Shown in pieces: positions 24,482-32,519 of a DNA stretch of 49,950 nt (position 1 is the stretch's first letter; every line of letters begins with the position of its first letter). Source of the DNA: Oscillospiraceae bacterium (GTDB lineage: Bacteria > Bacillota > Clostridia > Oscillospirales > Ruminococcaceae); NCBI GenBank assembly GCA_015067145.1, contig SVNA01000012.1, forward strand, positions 1 to 49,950, given 5' to 3'. The notes under the pieces were generated by a model. It searched no databases. It was given only the letters and a program-made list of their open reading frames with translations, and was not told the origin of the DNA. The position numbers and the translations under genes were made by a program.

Positions 24482-25219
24482 TTAATCATCGTAATCAGGA
24501 CCTGCACTTACGTGAATATCTATCTGTGTGCCTATAGGCAGCTGTGCACCTGCACCATGTGCATACCATACAACAGTTCCCGGCTGTTCCGGGCTTTCCA
24601 CATTTATAATATTCATCTTAAACCTTGATTTTACAATCATTCTGCGGGCCTCGGAAATATCCTTGCCCATAATGTCAGGCACCACACCATTTTTTATTTT
24701 TTCCGGTGTAGAAATATATACAGTAACCATCTCACCGCTTGTCACAAGTGTACCTGCTTCCGGTTCGGTTCTGATAACCAATCCTGCCGGCATTTCGCTG
24801 TTTTCTTCTTTCTGAAAATAGATATGCACACCAATCTCGTTTAGTTTCTGCTCTGCAAGACCTCTTGATTCCATAAGAACAGCCGGCATTTCACTGACCA
24901 TAGTGCCCTTGCTCACCTTAAGTTTTACTGTGCTGTTCTGCTTTACAGAACGTGGTGCTTTCGGCTTCTGTGATATTATAACATTTTCTTCGTATTCATC
25001 ATTATATACATATTCTACTTCAAAACTGAAGTTTTTATCGGATTTTGCCTGTTCTTCTGTTATTCCAACAAAGTTAGGCAAAACAATATCCGGTTTGCTT
25101 GTAAGCAATGGATTGTTGCTTTCTTCCAGCATATTGTAAATCATTACTGCTGCAGCTATCACCGAAGCAACTGCCAGAACAAATACAACTGGTAATATTT
25201 TTATCTTTATTTTTTTCAC
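24482..25219 (-). CDS. Kinase-less PASTA-repeat membrane protein (paralogue of the PrkC ectodomain)
   Basis: 245 aa, GTG start with AGGTGA 9 bases upstream. A short basic N-terminus and one membrane helix (about 9-29) precede three PASTA units (about 43-104, 108-171 and 177-239). From residue 36 the sequence parallels the neighbouring kinase from its residue 341. Compare NNPLLTSKPDIVLPNFVG with GNPLLSNKPDIELPNFVG, and STVKLKVSKG, IRTEPEAGT and SGEMVT with their kinase counterparts. It therefore looks like a tandem duplication of the receptor part without the kinase or the Cys-rich tail. PASTA domains bind peptidoglycan fragments in related proteins. A decoy, co-receptor or wall-binding role is inference. 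The start codon follows an unusual hairpin. Confidence 0.88.
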   Translation of the reverse strand: MKKIKIKILPVVFVLAVASVIAAAVMIYNMLEESNNPLLTSKPDIVLPNFVGITEEQAKSDKNFSFEVEYVYNDEYEENVIISQKPKAPRSVKQNSTVKLKVSKGTMVSEMPAVLMESRGLAEQKLNEIGVHIYFQKEENSEMPAGLVIRTEPEAGTLVTSGEMVTVYISTPEKIKNGVVPDIMGKDISEARRMIVKSRFKMNIINVESPEQPGTVVWYAHGAGAQLPIGTQIDIHVSAGPDYDD

Positions 25220-25221
25220 TT

Positions 25222-25266
25222 TAAATTCACCTGCAAGTTCACCTGCAAAAAATTACAGGTGAACTT
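25222..25266 (-). promoter_or_regulatory. Duplicated SD/anti-SD hairpin before the PASTA paralogue
   Basis: In the minus-strand RNA the arm AAGUUCACCUG can pair with either of two downstream copies. The nearer, CAGGUGAACUU, gives a perfect 11-bp stem (25235-25266). The second, CAGGUGAAUUU, contains the Shine-Dalgarno AGGUGA just before the GTG start. No T run follows, so it is not a simple terminator. Mutually exclusive pairing could expose or hide the ribosome site; this is inference from complementarity. Confidence 0.55.
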
Positions 25267-25308
25267 CTATGGATTTTTATTAAATTTGTTATTCCGATAA
25301 ATATAGTC

Positions 25309-27243
25309 TTATTCTGAAACTATCGGTGTTTCAGTCTCCGGCTCAGAATCAGAATCATCGTCATCTTCAGATTCGGAACCTGTATCCGATGAAGAATCAT
25401 CTGTCGAATCCTGCTCCGGATGAGTCATATGGTCTGTAGAGCCGCATACCGGACAGGTTGGGTGAGATGTATGTTCTGTAGAGTTACATACCGGACATCT
25501 TGGATGGTCTCTATGGTCTCTTGAACCACATATATCACATCTTGGGTGATCGTCTGATTCATGGTCATCAGAACCGCAGTATTCACATTCCGGAGGACCT
25601 TCGCTGATTATAAGGCTGATTGCTGTGCCGATAGCCACTTCTTTGCCGCCTTCAGGGGACTGACCGATTATTGTGCCTTCTTCGTCATGGCTTTCTTCAT
25701 ATGTCAGAGCACCAACACGCATACCTGCAGCAATGATAGCTTTTTTAGCTGTTTCTATATCTTCAGCACCCACAACGTTAGGCACTTTATTGGTTCTGAG
25801 CTCCTGGTCAATCGCCACATAAAGTGTAACAAGGCTGCCGCTTGTAACGATTGTGCCTGCTTCAGGGTCTGTTCTGATTACGTTGCCGTTTGGAACAGAT
25901 TTTGTATCCTCTGTTTCTATGGAAACATTCACACCGAGTTCTGACAGAATTTTCTGTGCTTCACTTCTGGTATAGTTTTTAAGATCCGGCATCTCACTTG
26001 TCATAACACCTTTACTTACCTTGAGTTTTACAGTACTGTTTTCCTTTACTGTTCTTGGCGATTTAGGAGACTGTGAAAATACTACATCCTTTTCATATTC
26101 ATCGTTGAAAATATAGTCTATTTCATATTTGAAATTATACCCTGATGATTTCACCTGACTTTCTGTCATACCCACAAAGTTAGGCAGTTCTATATCCGGT
26201 TTGTTGGATAACAATGGGTTTCCGCTGAGACGGAATATAAAGTAGATAGCAACAACTGCACTTACTGCAAATGCCGCTGCAAGACCTGCAAGCACAGGTA
26301 ACAGCAGTTTTTTGCCTTTTTTAACTTTTACTTTGCTTGTTTTCTTTTTAGGCATTGTTTTTACCATAACGGTTTTTGTCTGTGCAAGATTTTCCTCATC
26401 TTCCATAACAAAAGCCGGGTTTTCCTTTATTTTCTGCAGATCCTTACGCATATCTCCGGCAGACTGATAACGTTTTTCCGGGTCTTTTTCGATAGCTTTC
26501 ATAACAATCTGTTCCATACCCTTAGGAACACCGTCTACCAGTTCACTTACAGGCTGTGCCGCATCGGACAGCTGCTGCAGTGCCACAGAAACAGCTGTCT
26601 CTGAATGGAAAGGCAGTTTGCCTGTGAGCATCTCATACATCATAATACCGATGCTGTAAATATCAGAACGTTTATCTGTATTCTGGCCGCGAACCTGTTC
26701 CGGGCTGATGTAATGGACAGAGCCGATTGCCTTGTCTGTAACAGTTCTCTGATTTGCTGTTGCAAGACGTGCGATGCCAAAGTCCATTATTTTAAGCTGA
26801 CCGTCACGTGTGAGCATAATGTTCTGCGGTTTAAGATCCCTGTGTACAACACCGTTGTCATGGGCATGGCCCAGTGCACCAAGAATTATATTTGCAAAAA
26901 CCAGAGTTTCCTCCCATGTGAGCTTGCCGCGGTTATCGATAAACTCTTTAAGTGTAACACCGTTGATATATTCAACTACTAAGTATTTTTCGCTGTCGGT
27001 TATGTTGAAGTCCAGAACTTTGATAATACATTCGTGAGACAGCAGACTTATTGCCTTGCTTTCGTTTTTGAAACGTCTTACCAGTTCTTCGTTTTCAAAA
27101 AATTCTTCCTTGAGAAATTTAATGGCAACCTCTGCACCTGTCTGTTTATCAACAGCTTTATATACATTTGACATGCCGCCAACGCCTACAAGCGACAAAA
27201 CTTCATAGCGATTGTCAATAACTTTTCCTATATAATTTTCCAT
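25309..27243 (-). CDS. prkC: PASTA-domain Ser/Thr protein kinase (PrkC/Stk1) with Cys/His-rich extracellular tail
   Basis: 644 aa. The Hanks-type kinase domain (about 11-275) has glycine loop GVGGMS, ATP-binding K42, catalytic HRDLKPQN (D136), DFG (154-156) and activation loop TVTDKAIGSVHYISPEQ. A basic juxtamembrane region (296-312) leads to one membrane helix (about 313-336). Three PASTA units follow (about 348-411, 415-477 and 485-548). Residues 553-608 then contain four CxxC-x4-H-x2/4-H units, and the C-terminus is acidic and Ser-rich. PrkC homologues sense muropeptides and phosphorylate wall, division and translation proteins. The Cys/His tail is not part of the usual family layout. The gene follows its phosphatase prpC by 12 bases. 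Confidence 0.95.
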   Translation of the reverse strand: MENYIGKVIDNRYEVLSLVGVGGMSNVYKAVDKQTGAEVAIKFLKEEFFENEELVRRFKNESKAISLLSHECIIKVLDFNITDSEKYLVVEYINGVTLKEFIDNRGKLTWEETLVFANIILGALGHAHDNGVVHRDLKPQNIMLTRDGQLKIMDFGIARLATANQRTVTDKAIGSVHYISPEQVRGQNTDKRSDIYSIGIMMYEMLTGKLPFHSETAVSVALQQLSDAAQPVSELVDGVPKGMEQIVMKAIEKDPEKRYQSAGDMRKDLQKIKENPAFVMEDEENLAQTKTVMVKTMPKKKTSKVKVKKGKKLLLPVLAGLAAAFAVSAVVAIYFIFRLSGNPLLSNKPDIELPNFVGMTESQVKSSGYNFKYEIDYIFNDEYEKDVVFSQSPKSPRTVKENSTVKLKVSKGVMTSEMPDLKNYTRSEAQKILSELGVNVSIETEDTKSVPNGNVIRTDPEAGTIVTSGSLVTLYVAIDQELRTNKVPNVVGAEDIETAKKAIIAAGMRVGALTYEESHDEEGTIIGQSPEGGKEVAIGTAISLIISEGPPECEYCGSDDHESDDHPRCDICGSRDHRDHPRCPVCNSTEHTSHPTCPVCGSTDHMTHPEQDSTDDSSSDTGSESEDDDDSDSEPETETPIVSE

Positions 27244-27255
27244 TATTATTCTCCC

Positions 27256-27978
27256 TTATATTGCCAATACTACTGCTGTTATATTGTCTGCAGCCTGATT
27301 TGCAAGGGCCCTGCTGATGAGTTTATCGGGCATTGCAAAAACATTATCTGTTGTAAGGATTTCTATGATGTCCAGTGGGGAAACATAGTTTGTAAGACCG
27401 TCTGTGGCACAGAGAATAACATCCCCCTGCTGTACCTCCAGTTCCGCCACATCTATCTTGACCTGTGTGTCAACGCCTACCGCTCTTGTAATAAGATTAC
27501 GCTGAGGGTGACTGCGGGCCTGTTCCGGTGTAAGCTGATTGCTGTCCACAAGTTCCTGAACTACGGAGTGGTCCTTTGTTATAAGTGCAAGCTTTCCGTC
27601 ACGTACAATATAAACACGGGAATCTCCTGCATGATACACTGTACACTGGTTTCCGTCTATAACAACACCTGCCAGCGTTGTACCCATTCCTCTGTATTCA
27701 GTTTTTTTGTTTCCCATATTGTATATGGCTGTATTGGCATCTTCTATTGCACCGAGAACTGTTTTTTCGTGGTTGAAAGAAGGACTTTCATTGTGTACAT
27801 ACAGTGCATCTTCAATATATTTTGCAAGGGTACTGCTGGCTATTTCGCCGCCTTTTACACCGCCCATTCCATCACAGACAAAACCAAAGCTGACAGAGTT
27901 AAGCAATCTGCCTGCCACATATTTGTCCTGATTTTCATTTCTTCGGTTACCAATATCGGTAGTGCCTGCAATTTTCAT
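27256..27978 (-). CDS. prpC: PP2C-family protein phosphatase (PrpC/Stp)
   Basis: 240 aa. The PP2C metal-binding motifs are all visible: the N-terminal TDIGNRRNENQD, the CDGMGG core (VCDGMGGVKGGEIAS), HAGDSRVYIVRDG, and the late ILCATDGLTNYV and AADNITAVVL. It is an Mn/Mg-dependent Ser/Thr phosphatase that reverses the adjacent PASTA kinase. Position between rlmN (4-base gap) and prkC (12-base gap) is standard in Firmicutes. Confidence 0.95.
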   Translation of the reverse strand: MKIAGTTDIGNRRNENQDKYVAGRLLNSVSFGFVCDGMGGVKGGEIASSTLAKYIEDALYVHNESPSFNHEKTVLGAIEDANTAIYNMGNKKTEYRGMGTTLAGVVIDGNQCTVYHAGDSRVYIVRDGKLALITKDHSVVQELVDSNQLTPEQARSHPQRNLITRAVGVDTQVKIDVAELEVQQGDVILCATDGLTNYVSPLDIIEILTTDNVFAMPDKLISRALANQAADNITAVVLAI

Positions 27979-27982
27979 TTAA

Positions 27983-29008
27983 TCACCTGTGTTCATTTCT
28001 TAACTGTCCGCAGGCAGCAGAGATATCCTGCCCAAGGCGTCGTCTGATTGTTGCATTTACATTTAACTGAGCAAGTTTGCTCTGGAATTCCTTTATGATT
28101 CTGGCATCGCTCTGTGAAAACGGGGAGCCGTCCACAGGGTTTACCGGAATGAGATTTACATGGTTTATAAAACCTGACAACAGTTTTGAAAGACGTATTG
28201 CGTCCTCCTGTGTGTCATTTTCACCTTTAATCATCGCATATTCAAAGCTTATTCTGCGGCCTGTGATTTTTGTATAATCTCGGCAGGCTTTCATAAGTTG
28301 TTCCAGCGGATATGCATTTGTTACAGGCATTGTTCGTTTGCGTGCCTCATTTGTTGTTGCGTGGAGAGATATTGAAAGGGTGATACCCAGTTTCAGCTTG
28401 GCAAGCTCATAAATTTTTGGCACAATACCGCAGGTGGAAAGGCTGATATTCCTCTGACTGATATTTTTGCCGTCCTTGCTGGTTATAATCTCAATAAATC
28501 TGATTACATTATCAAAATTATCCAGCGGTTCACCGATGCCCATAAGCACAATGTTGCTTATTCTGTCTCCGGTGTCCTCTTCTGTTGCATAGAGCTGAGA
28601 GAGAATCTCGCTGGTTGCAAGGTCACGCACCTTGCCGCCCTGTGTGGAAGCACAGAATTTGCATCCCATACGGCAACCGACCTGACTGGATACACATATA
28701 GTATTGCCGTGTTCATAACGCATAAGTACACTTTCGATACAGTTACCGTCCGGCAGTCGGTAAAGATATTTGATTGTACCGTCCTTTGATACCTGCTTCT
28801 GTGCTATTTCCAGATTTACGATATCACACTCAGCTGCCAGCTGTTCCCTTGCATGTTTTGAGATGTTTGTCATCTCTTCAAAGCTGTGAACATTTTTCTG
28901 GTGCAGCCATATATATATCTGTTTTGCATTAAAACTTTTAAGGCCTAAATTCTTTACATACTCAGTGAGCTGTTCAAGACTGAGGCTTTTTATATCTACT
29001 TTTTCCAT
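27983..29008 (-). CDS. rlmN: 23S rRNA (adenine2503-C2) / tRNA A37 methyltransferase RlmN
   Basis: 341 aa radical-SAM enzyme. The CxxxCxxC cluster motif GCRMGCKFCAS has C112, C116 and C119. The other landmarks are the SAM-binding GEPLDNFDNV, the STCGIVPKI segment, SLHATTNEARKRTMPV and the C-terminal catalytic cysteine region near DISAACGQLR. It methylates C2 of A2503 in 23S rRNA and of A37 in some tRNAs. It is 2 bases from rsmB, so it is part of the translation-maturation operon. Confidence 0.96.
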   Translation of the reverse strand: MEKVDIKSLSLEQLTEYVKNLGLKSFNAKQIYIWLHQKNVHSFEEMTNISKHAREQLAAECDIVNLEIAQKQVSKDGTIKYLYRLPDGNCIESVLMRYEHGNTICVSSQVGCRMGCKFCASTQGGKVRDLATSEILSQLYATEEDTGDRISNIVLMGIGEPLDNFDNVIRFIEIITSKDGKNISQRNISLSTCGIVPKIYELAKLKLGITLSISLHATTNEARKRTMPVTNAYPLEQLMKACRDYTKITGRRISFEYAMIKGENDTQEDAIRLSKLLSGFINHVNLIPVNPVDGSPFSQSDARIIKEFQSKLAQLNVNATIRRRLGQDISAACGQLRNEHR

Positions 29009-29009
29009 C

Positions 29010-30320
29010 TTACCACATTTTTCTCAGCACTGCCACAAAAAAGCCGTCAAAACCCGTTAAATGTGATAAAAATGTAATCTTTTCATCACTGTTTAACACA
29101 TTTTCCACAGGACAATGCTGTTTTTTCAGTTCAAAATTAGGATTTTCTTTTAAAAATTCATCTATCACCTGCTCGTTTTCCATCTTGTTTATAGTGCAGG
29201 TAGAGTACACGATTGTGCCGTTTTCTTTAAGATATTTCGATGCCGTTGACAGTATATCATACTGCAGCTGTGCAAGCTGTTTTACATCTGCCATAGATTT
29301 GTATCTCAGGTCAGGTTTTTTGGGTATGATACCTATGCCCGAACAAGGCACATCGCAGATAATTACATCGTACTTTTTAAAATTTTCGTTGTATACTTCG
29401 CCGCTGTTAGGTACAGTGGTGATATTTGTAAGGCCCAGACGTGCTGCACCGTCCTCGATAAGTTTAAGGCGTGGAGGATTAGGGTCACAGCTGGTAACAG
29501 ACCCTGTGTTGTCCAGTGCTATTGCTGCAGCAAAGCTTTTGCCGCCGGGAGCTGCACACAGATCCAGCACATCATAACCTTTCTGTATATCTGCCGCCAT
29601 AACTGCATACTGACTTGTTATGCCCTGAACATAGAAATATCCTTCTTTAAAGCCGGGAATTTCCGTTACACTGCCACGGTGAATAATTTCAATACCACCG
29701 TTCACTGCCATTTCGTTATATGTAACAGCATTCTTTGTAAGAAGCTGTTTATATTCTTCCTGTGAGATTTTTGTTGTATTGATTTTTACGGTAAATTTAG
29801 GGGTTATAAACATACCCTTTAGGATATTTTCAGTTTCTTCCCCGTAATCTTTTTGAATGATTTTTACTATATCAGTATTGACAGAATATTTTACAGACAG
29901 TTCTGTTACTTTGTCTTTGAAGGTTTCGTTTTCAATGTCAAAACCGCGGCACTTTCTTAAAACAGCATTAACCAAGCCCTTGGCACTTGTCTTTTTGAAA
30001 ACAGGACACAAGCCAACAGCCTGGTTGATCGCCGCATAGTCGGGCACCGATTCCATATACAGTATCTGATAAAGACCGCTTTGCATTATAGCTACAACCT
30101 CTTTATCCATTTTGGAAAGAGGTTTGGAAAGATGCTTCTGCAGAATATAGCTGAGGGTGAGTTTTCTCTCTACAGTGCCATAAAACAGCTTTGTCGCAAA
30201 GGCTTTATCCTGATTTGTAAGGTTGCTGCTGTCCATTGCAGATGTGAGCACAAGGTTTGAAAACCCTGATTTTTCCACCTTTAAAAGACAGTCCACCACC
30301 AATCTTCTTGCAATATCCAT
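29010..30320 (-). CDS. rsmB: 16S rRNA (cytosine967-C5)-methyltransferase RsmB
   Basis: 436 aa. An N-terminal NusB-like RNA-binding domain (about 1-140) precedes a linker and a Rossmann methyltransferase domain. The latter has the SAM loop DLCAAPGGKSFAAAIAL, motif IV DVPCSGIGIIPKKPDLRY and motif VI YSTCTINKMENEQVID with the two catalytic cysteines. It methylates C967 of 16S rRNA. It is 3 bases from the upstream zinc-peptidase gene and 2 from rlmN, indicating a tightly packed operon. Confidence 0.95.
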   Translation of the reverse strand: MDIARRLVVDCLLKVEKSGFSNLVLTSAMDSSNLTNQDKAFATKLFYGTVERKLTLSYILQKHLSKPLSKMDKEVVAIMQSGLYQILYMESVPDYAAINQAVGLCPVFKKTSAKGLVNAVLRKCRGFDIENETFKDKVTELSVKYSVNTDIVKIIQKDYGEETENILKGMFITPKFTVKINTTKISQEEYKQLLTKNAVTYNEMAVNGGIEIIHRGSVTEIPGFKEGYFYVQGITSQYAVMAADIQKGYDVLDLCAAPGGKSFAAAIALDNTGSVTSCDPNPPRLKLIEDGAARLGLTNITTVPNSGEVYNENFKKYDVIICDVPCSGIGIIPKKPDLRYKSMADVKQLAQLQYDILSTASKYLKENGTIVYSTCTINKMENEQVIDEFLKENPNFELKKQHCPVENVLNSDEKITFLSHLTGFDGFFVAVLRKMW

Positions 30321-30323
30321 AGC

Positions 30324-31022
30324 TTAATCTCTGCTTCTTCCGCCAAAACGGATAACAAGTCTCAGAAGGTTTGCCACAGACACTGCCAAAGCTGCAACAT
30401 AGGTCATAGCCGCTGCACTGAGCACCTTTTTAACAGCTTTCATCTCGTCATCTGCCATTGTTCCGCCCATTTCCAGTGCATTTACTGCACGGCGGCTTGC
30501 GTTGAACTCCACCGGCAGTGTAACCAGCTGAAAAACCGCAACCGTTGCAAAGAGCAGCAGACCGATATTGATAAGCGGCTGCAGACCTACAAAGAAGCCG
30601 ATAAGCACCAATGGAATGGAAAGTGTGGAACCGATATTTGTAACAGGGATAATGGCTGTACGCAGTTTAATCGGAGCATAATGTGTTGCATACTGAACTG
30701 CATGCCCTGCCTCGTGTGCTGCAACACCAACTGCTGCAACGCTGTTGGTGTTGAACACGCTGTCGGAAAGGCGGATAACATTTGCCTTTGGATCATAGTG
30801 GTCGGTAAGGTTGCCGCTCACCCTTTCCACCGTAACATTGTAAAGGCCGTTTGCTGAAAGAATTCTGCGTGCAGCCTCGTAACCTGTCATACCGCTGTAG
30901 GTTCTCACCCGGGAATATTTATTGAATGTACTGTTTACCTTTGCCTGTGCCCACATGGAAAAAATAACAGCAGGAATAACAAGAATCAAATAGTATATAT
31001 CTATACCGTAACCGTAATACAT
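30324..31022 (-). CDS. YugP-family membrane zinc metallopeptidase
   Basis: 232 aa from ATG 31022; GAGGTGA lies 7 bases upstream, whereas the in-frame TTG one codon earlier is less suitable. Membrane helices are near residues 5-25, 130-170 and 200-225. The peptidase motif AVGVAAHEAGHAVQYATHY (HExxH near 112-116) and the N-terminal GMTGYEAARRIL match the YugP/DUF1025-like neutral zinc metallopeptidase family. Its substrate is unknown. It lies between fmt and rsmB in many Clostridia, so the position is normal. Confidence 0.9.
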   Translation of the reverse strand: MYYGYGIDIYYLILVIPAVIFSMWAQAKVNSTFNKYSRVRTYSGMTGYEAARRILSANGLYNVTVERVSGNLTDHYDPKANVIRLSDSVFNTNSVAAVGVAAHEAGHAVQYATHYAPIKLRTAIIPVTNIGSTLSIPLVLIGFFVGLQPLINIGLLLFATVAVFQLVTLPVEFNASRRAVNALEMGGTMADDEMKAVKKVLSAAAMTYVAALAVSVANLLRLVIRFGGRSRD

Positions 31023-31041
31023 CAAATCACCTCAAAACTGA

Positions 31042-31971
31042 TTAAAGTATATCGCCTTTGTTGAATCTTCTGCCCAGGCTCCACGCTGTGCCGTCCATAG
31101 CTTTCGAGCCTTCGGGCTGAACTGTAACAAGCTGCAGTGCACCCTCGCCGCATGCCACAACAAGTGGTTTGGTGGAAAGAATTTCGCCCGGTTTGCCGCT
31201 TGCCTCCACCTTTTTGGTTTTTAAAACCTTAACCTTTTTGTCACCATAGATAAAATGTGCACTTGGCCATGGATTCTGTCCTCTTACTTTATTATGGATA
31301 ATTTCGGCTGTATTATCAAAGCCGAAAAGAGCCATCTCTTTTGTGAGGGGTGGTGCAAGTGTTGCCTCTGCGTGGTTCTGCGGTTTGCATATTGCAGTGC
31401 CGTTTACCACATCTTCACACACTTTGGAGAGGAAAACCTTGCCTTTTTCTTCCACATCGCTGAAAAGCTCTTCCTGTGTTTCGTCTTCACCGATTGTAAT
31501 TGGAAGAACATCCACAATGTCACCAGTGTCCAGACCCTCATCAATATGCATAACAGTAACCCCTGTTTCTTTATCGCCGTTGATAAGTGCCCACTGGATT
31601 GGTGCTGCTCCACGGTATTTAGGAAGCAGTGACACGTGGAGATTAAGACAGCCGAACTTTGGTGTATCTATAACCTCCTTTGGCAGAATTCTGCCGTATG
31701 CCACCACCACGATAAGGTCAGGTGCCAGCTCTTTTATAAGCTCTGTTGCTTCACCTTTCAGTGTTTTTGGCTGATAAACAGGGATATTCTGTTCCATTGC
31801 ATACACCTTTACAGGCGGCGGGGTCATAATCTGTTTTCTGCCAACAGGTTTATCTTCCCTTGTAAATGCACCGATAACATTCCACCCGTCATTTACAAGC
31901 TGTTCGAGACATCCCTTTGCAATTTCAGGTGTGCCCATAAACAGAACTTTTACGTCTTTTTTATTATTCAT
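31042..31971 (-). CDS. fmt: Methionyl-tRNA formyltransferase
   Basis: 309 aa. It has the N-terminal formyltransferase Rossmann fold (VLFMGTPEIAKGCLEQL), the catalytic region LNLHVSLLPKYRGAAPIQ and GVTVMHIDEGLDTGDI, and a C-terminal OB-like tRNA-binding domain (about 205-309). It formylates Met on initiator tRNA using 10-formyl-tetrahydrofolate. The start codon lies within the end of def (8-base overlap), with GAGGA as ribosome site in the def coding region. The initiator tRNA itself is at 45129 in this window. Confidence 0.96.
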   Translation of the reverse strand: MNNKKDVKVLFMGTPEIAKGCLEQLVNDGWNVIGAFTREDKPVGRKQIMTPPPVKVYAMEQNIPVYQPKTLKGEATELIKELAPDLIVVVAYGRILPKEVIDTPKFGCLNLHVSLLPKYRGAAPIQWALINGDKETGVTVMHIDEGLDTGDIVDVLPITIGEDETQEELFSDVEEKGKVFLSKVCEDVVNGTAICKPQNHAEATLAPPLTKEMALFGFDNTAEIIHNKVRGQNPWPSAHFIYGDKKVKVLKTKKVEASGKPGEILSTKPLVVACGEGALQLVTVQPEGSKAMDGTAWSLGRRFNKGDIL

Positions 31972-32491
31972 AGTCCTCGTCCAGATTAAGTGCTTTGATT
32001 TCTTCTTTTGTCAGATCTTCGTAGAATTTTGTAGCGTGGTCCATAATTGTGATGCCGTCAAGGTGGTCACATTCGTGGCAGATAGCACGTGCAAGGATAT
32101 CTTCTGCTTCGATAACAAACATATTGCCGTCACGGTCCTGTGCTCTTGCAACAACATACTGAGGACGTGTGATTGCACCATTTCTTCCCGGGAAGGAAAG
32201 ACAGCCTTCGAAGATTGTAACCTCACCCTGTCTTTCAACAATTTCAGGGTTTACAAGTTCGATGATTTCATCAACTTCGTTGCCTTCTTCGTCGATGTAC
32301 TGGTCAAGCACAACAACCACACGACGCAGAATGCCAACCTGTGGGCCTGCAAGACCAAGGCCGTGTGCCTCCATCATTGTTTCGCCCATATCATCAAGCA
32401 AGGTTGCAAGTTTTTCATTGAATTCTGTTACAGGACGGCAAACTTTTTTAAGGATTGGGTCACCGTCTTTTACAATAGTTCTGATAGCCAT
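31964..32491 (-). CDS. def: Peptide deformylase
   Basis: 175 aa. The three conserved motifs are GLGLAGPQVG (44-53; Pro replaces the usual second Ala of motif I), EGCLSFPG (95-102, metal-ligand C97) and HECDHLDG (139-146, catalytic Glu140 between the two His ligands). The enzyme removes the formyl group from nascent proteins and works downstream of Fmt, encoded by the overlapping gene. GGAG precedes the ATG. Confidence 0.95.
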   Translation of the reverse strand: MAIRTIVKDGDPILKKVCRPVTEFNEKLATLLDDMGETMMEAHGLGLAGPQVGILRRVVVVLDQYIDEEGNEVDEIIELVNPEIVERQGEVTIFEGCLSFPGRNGAITRPQYVVARAQDRDGNMFVIEAEDILARAICHECDHLDGITIMDHATKFYEDLTKEEIKALNLDEDYE

Positions 32492-32519
32492 AATGTTTCT
32501 CCTGTATTTTAGTGTTATT

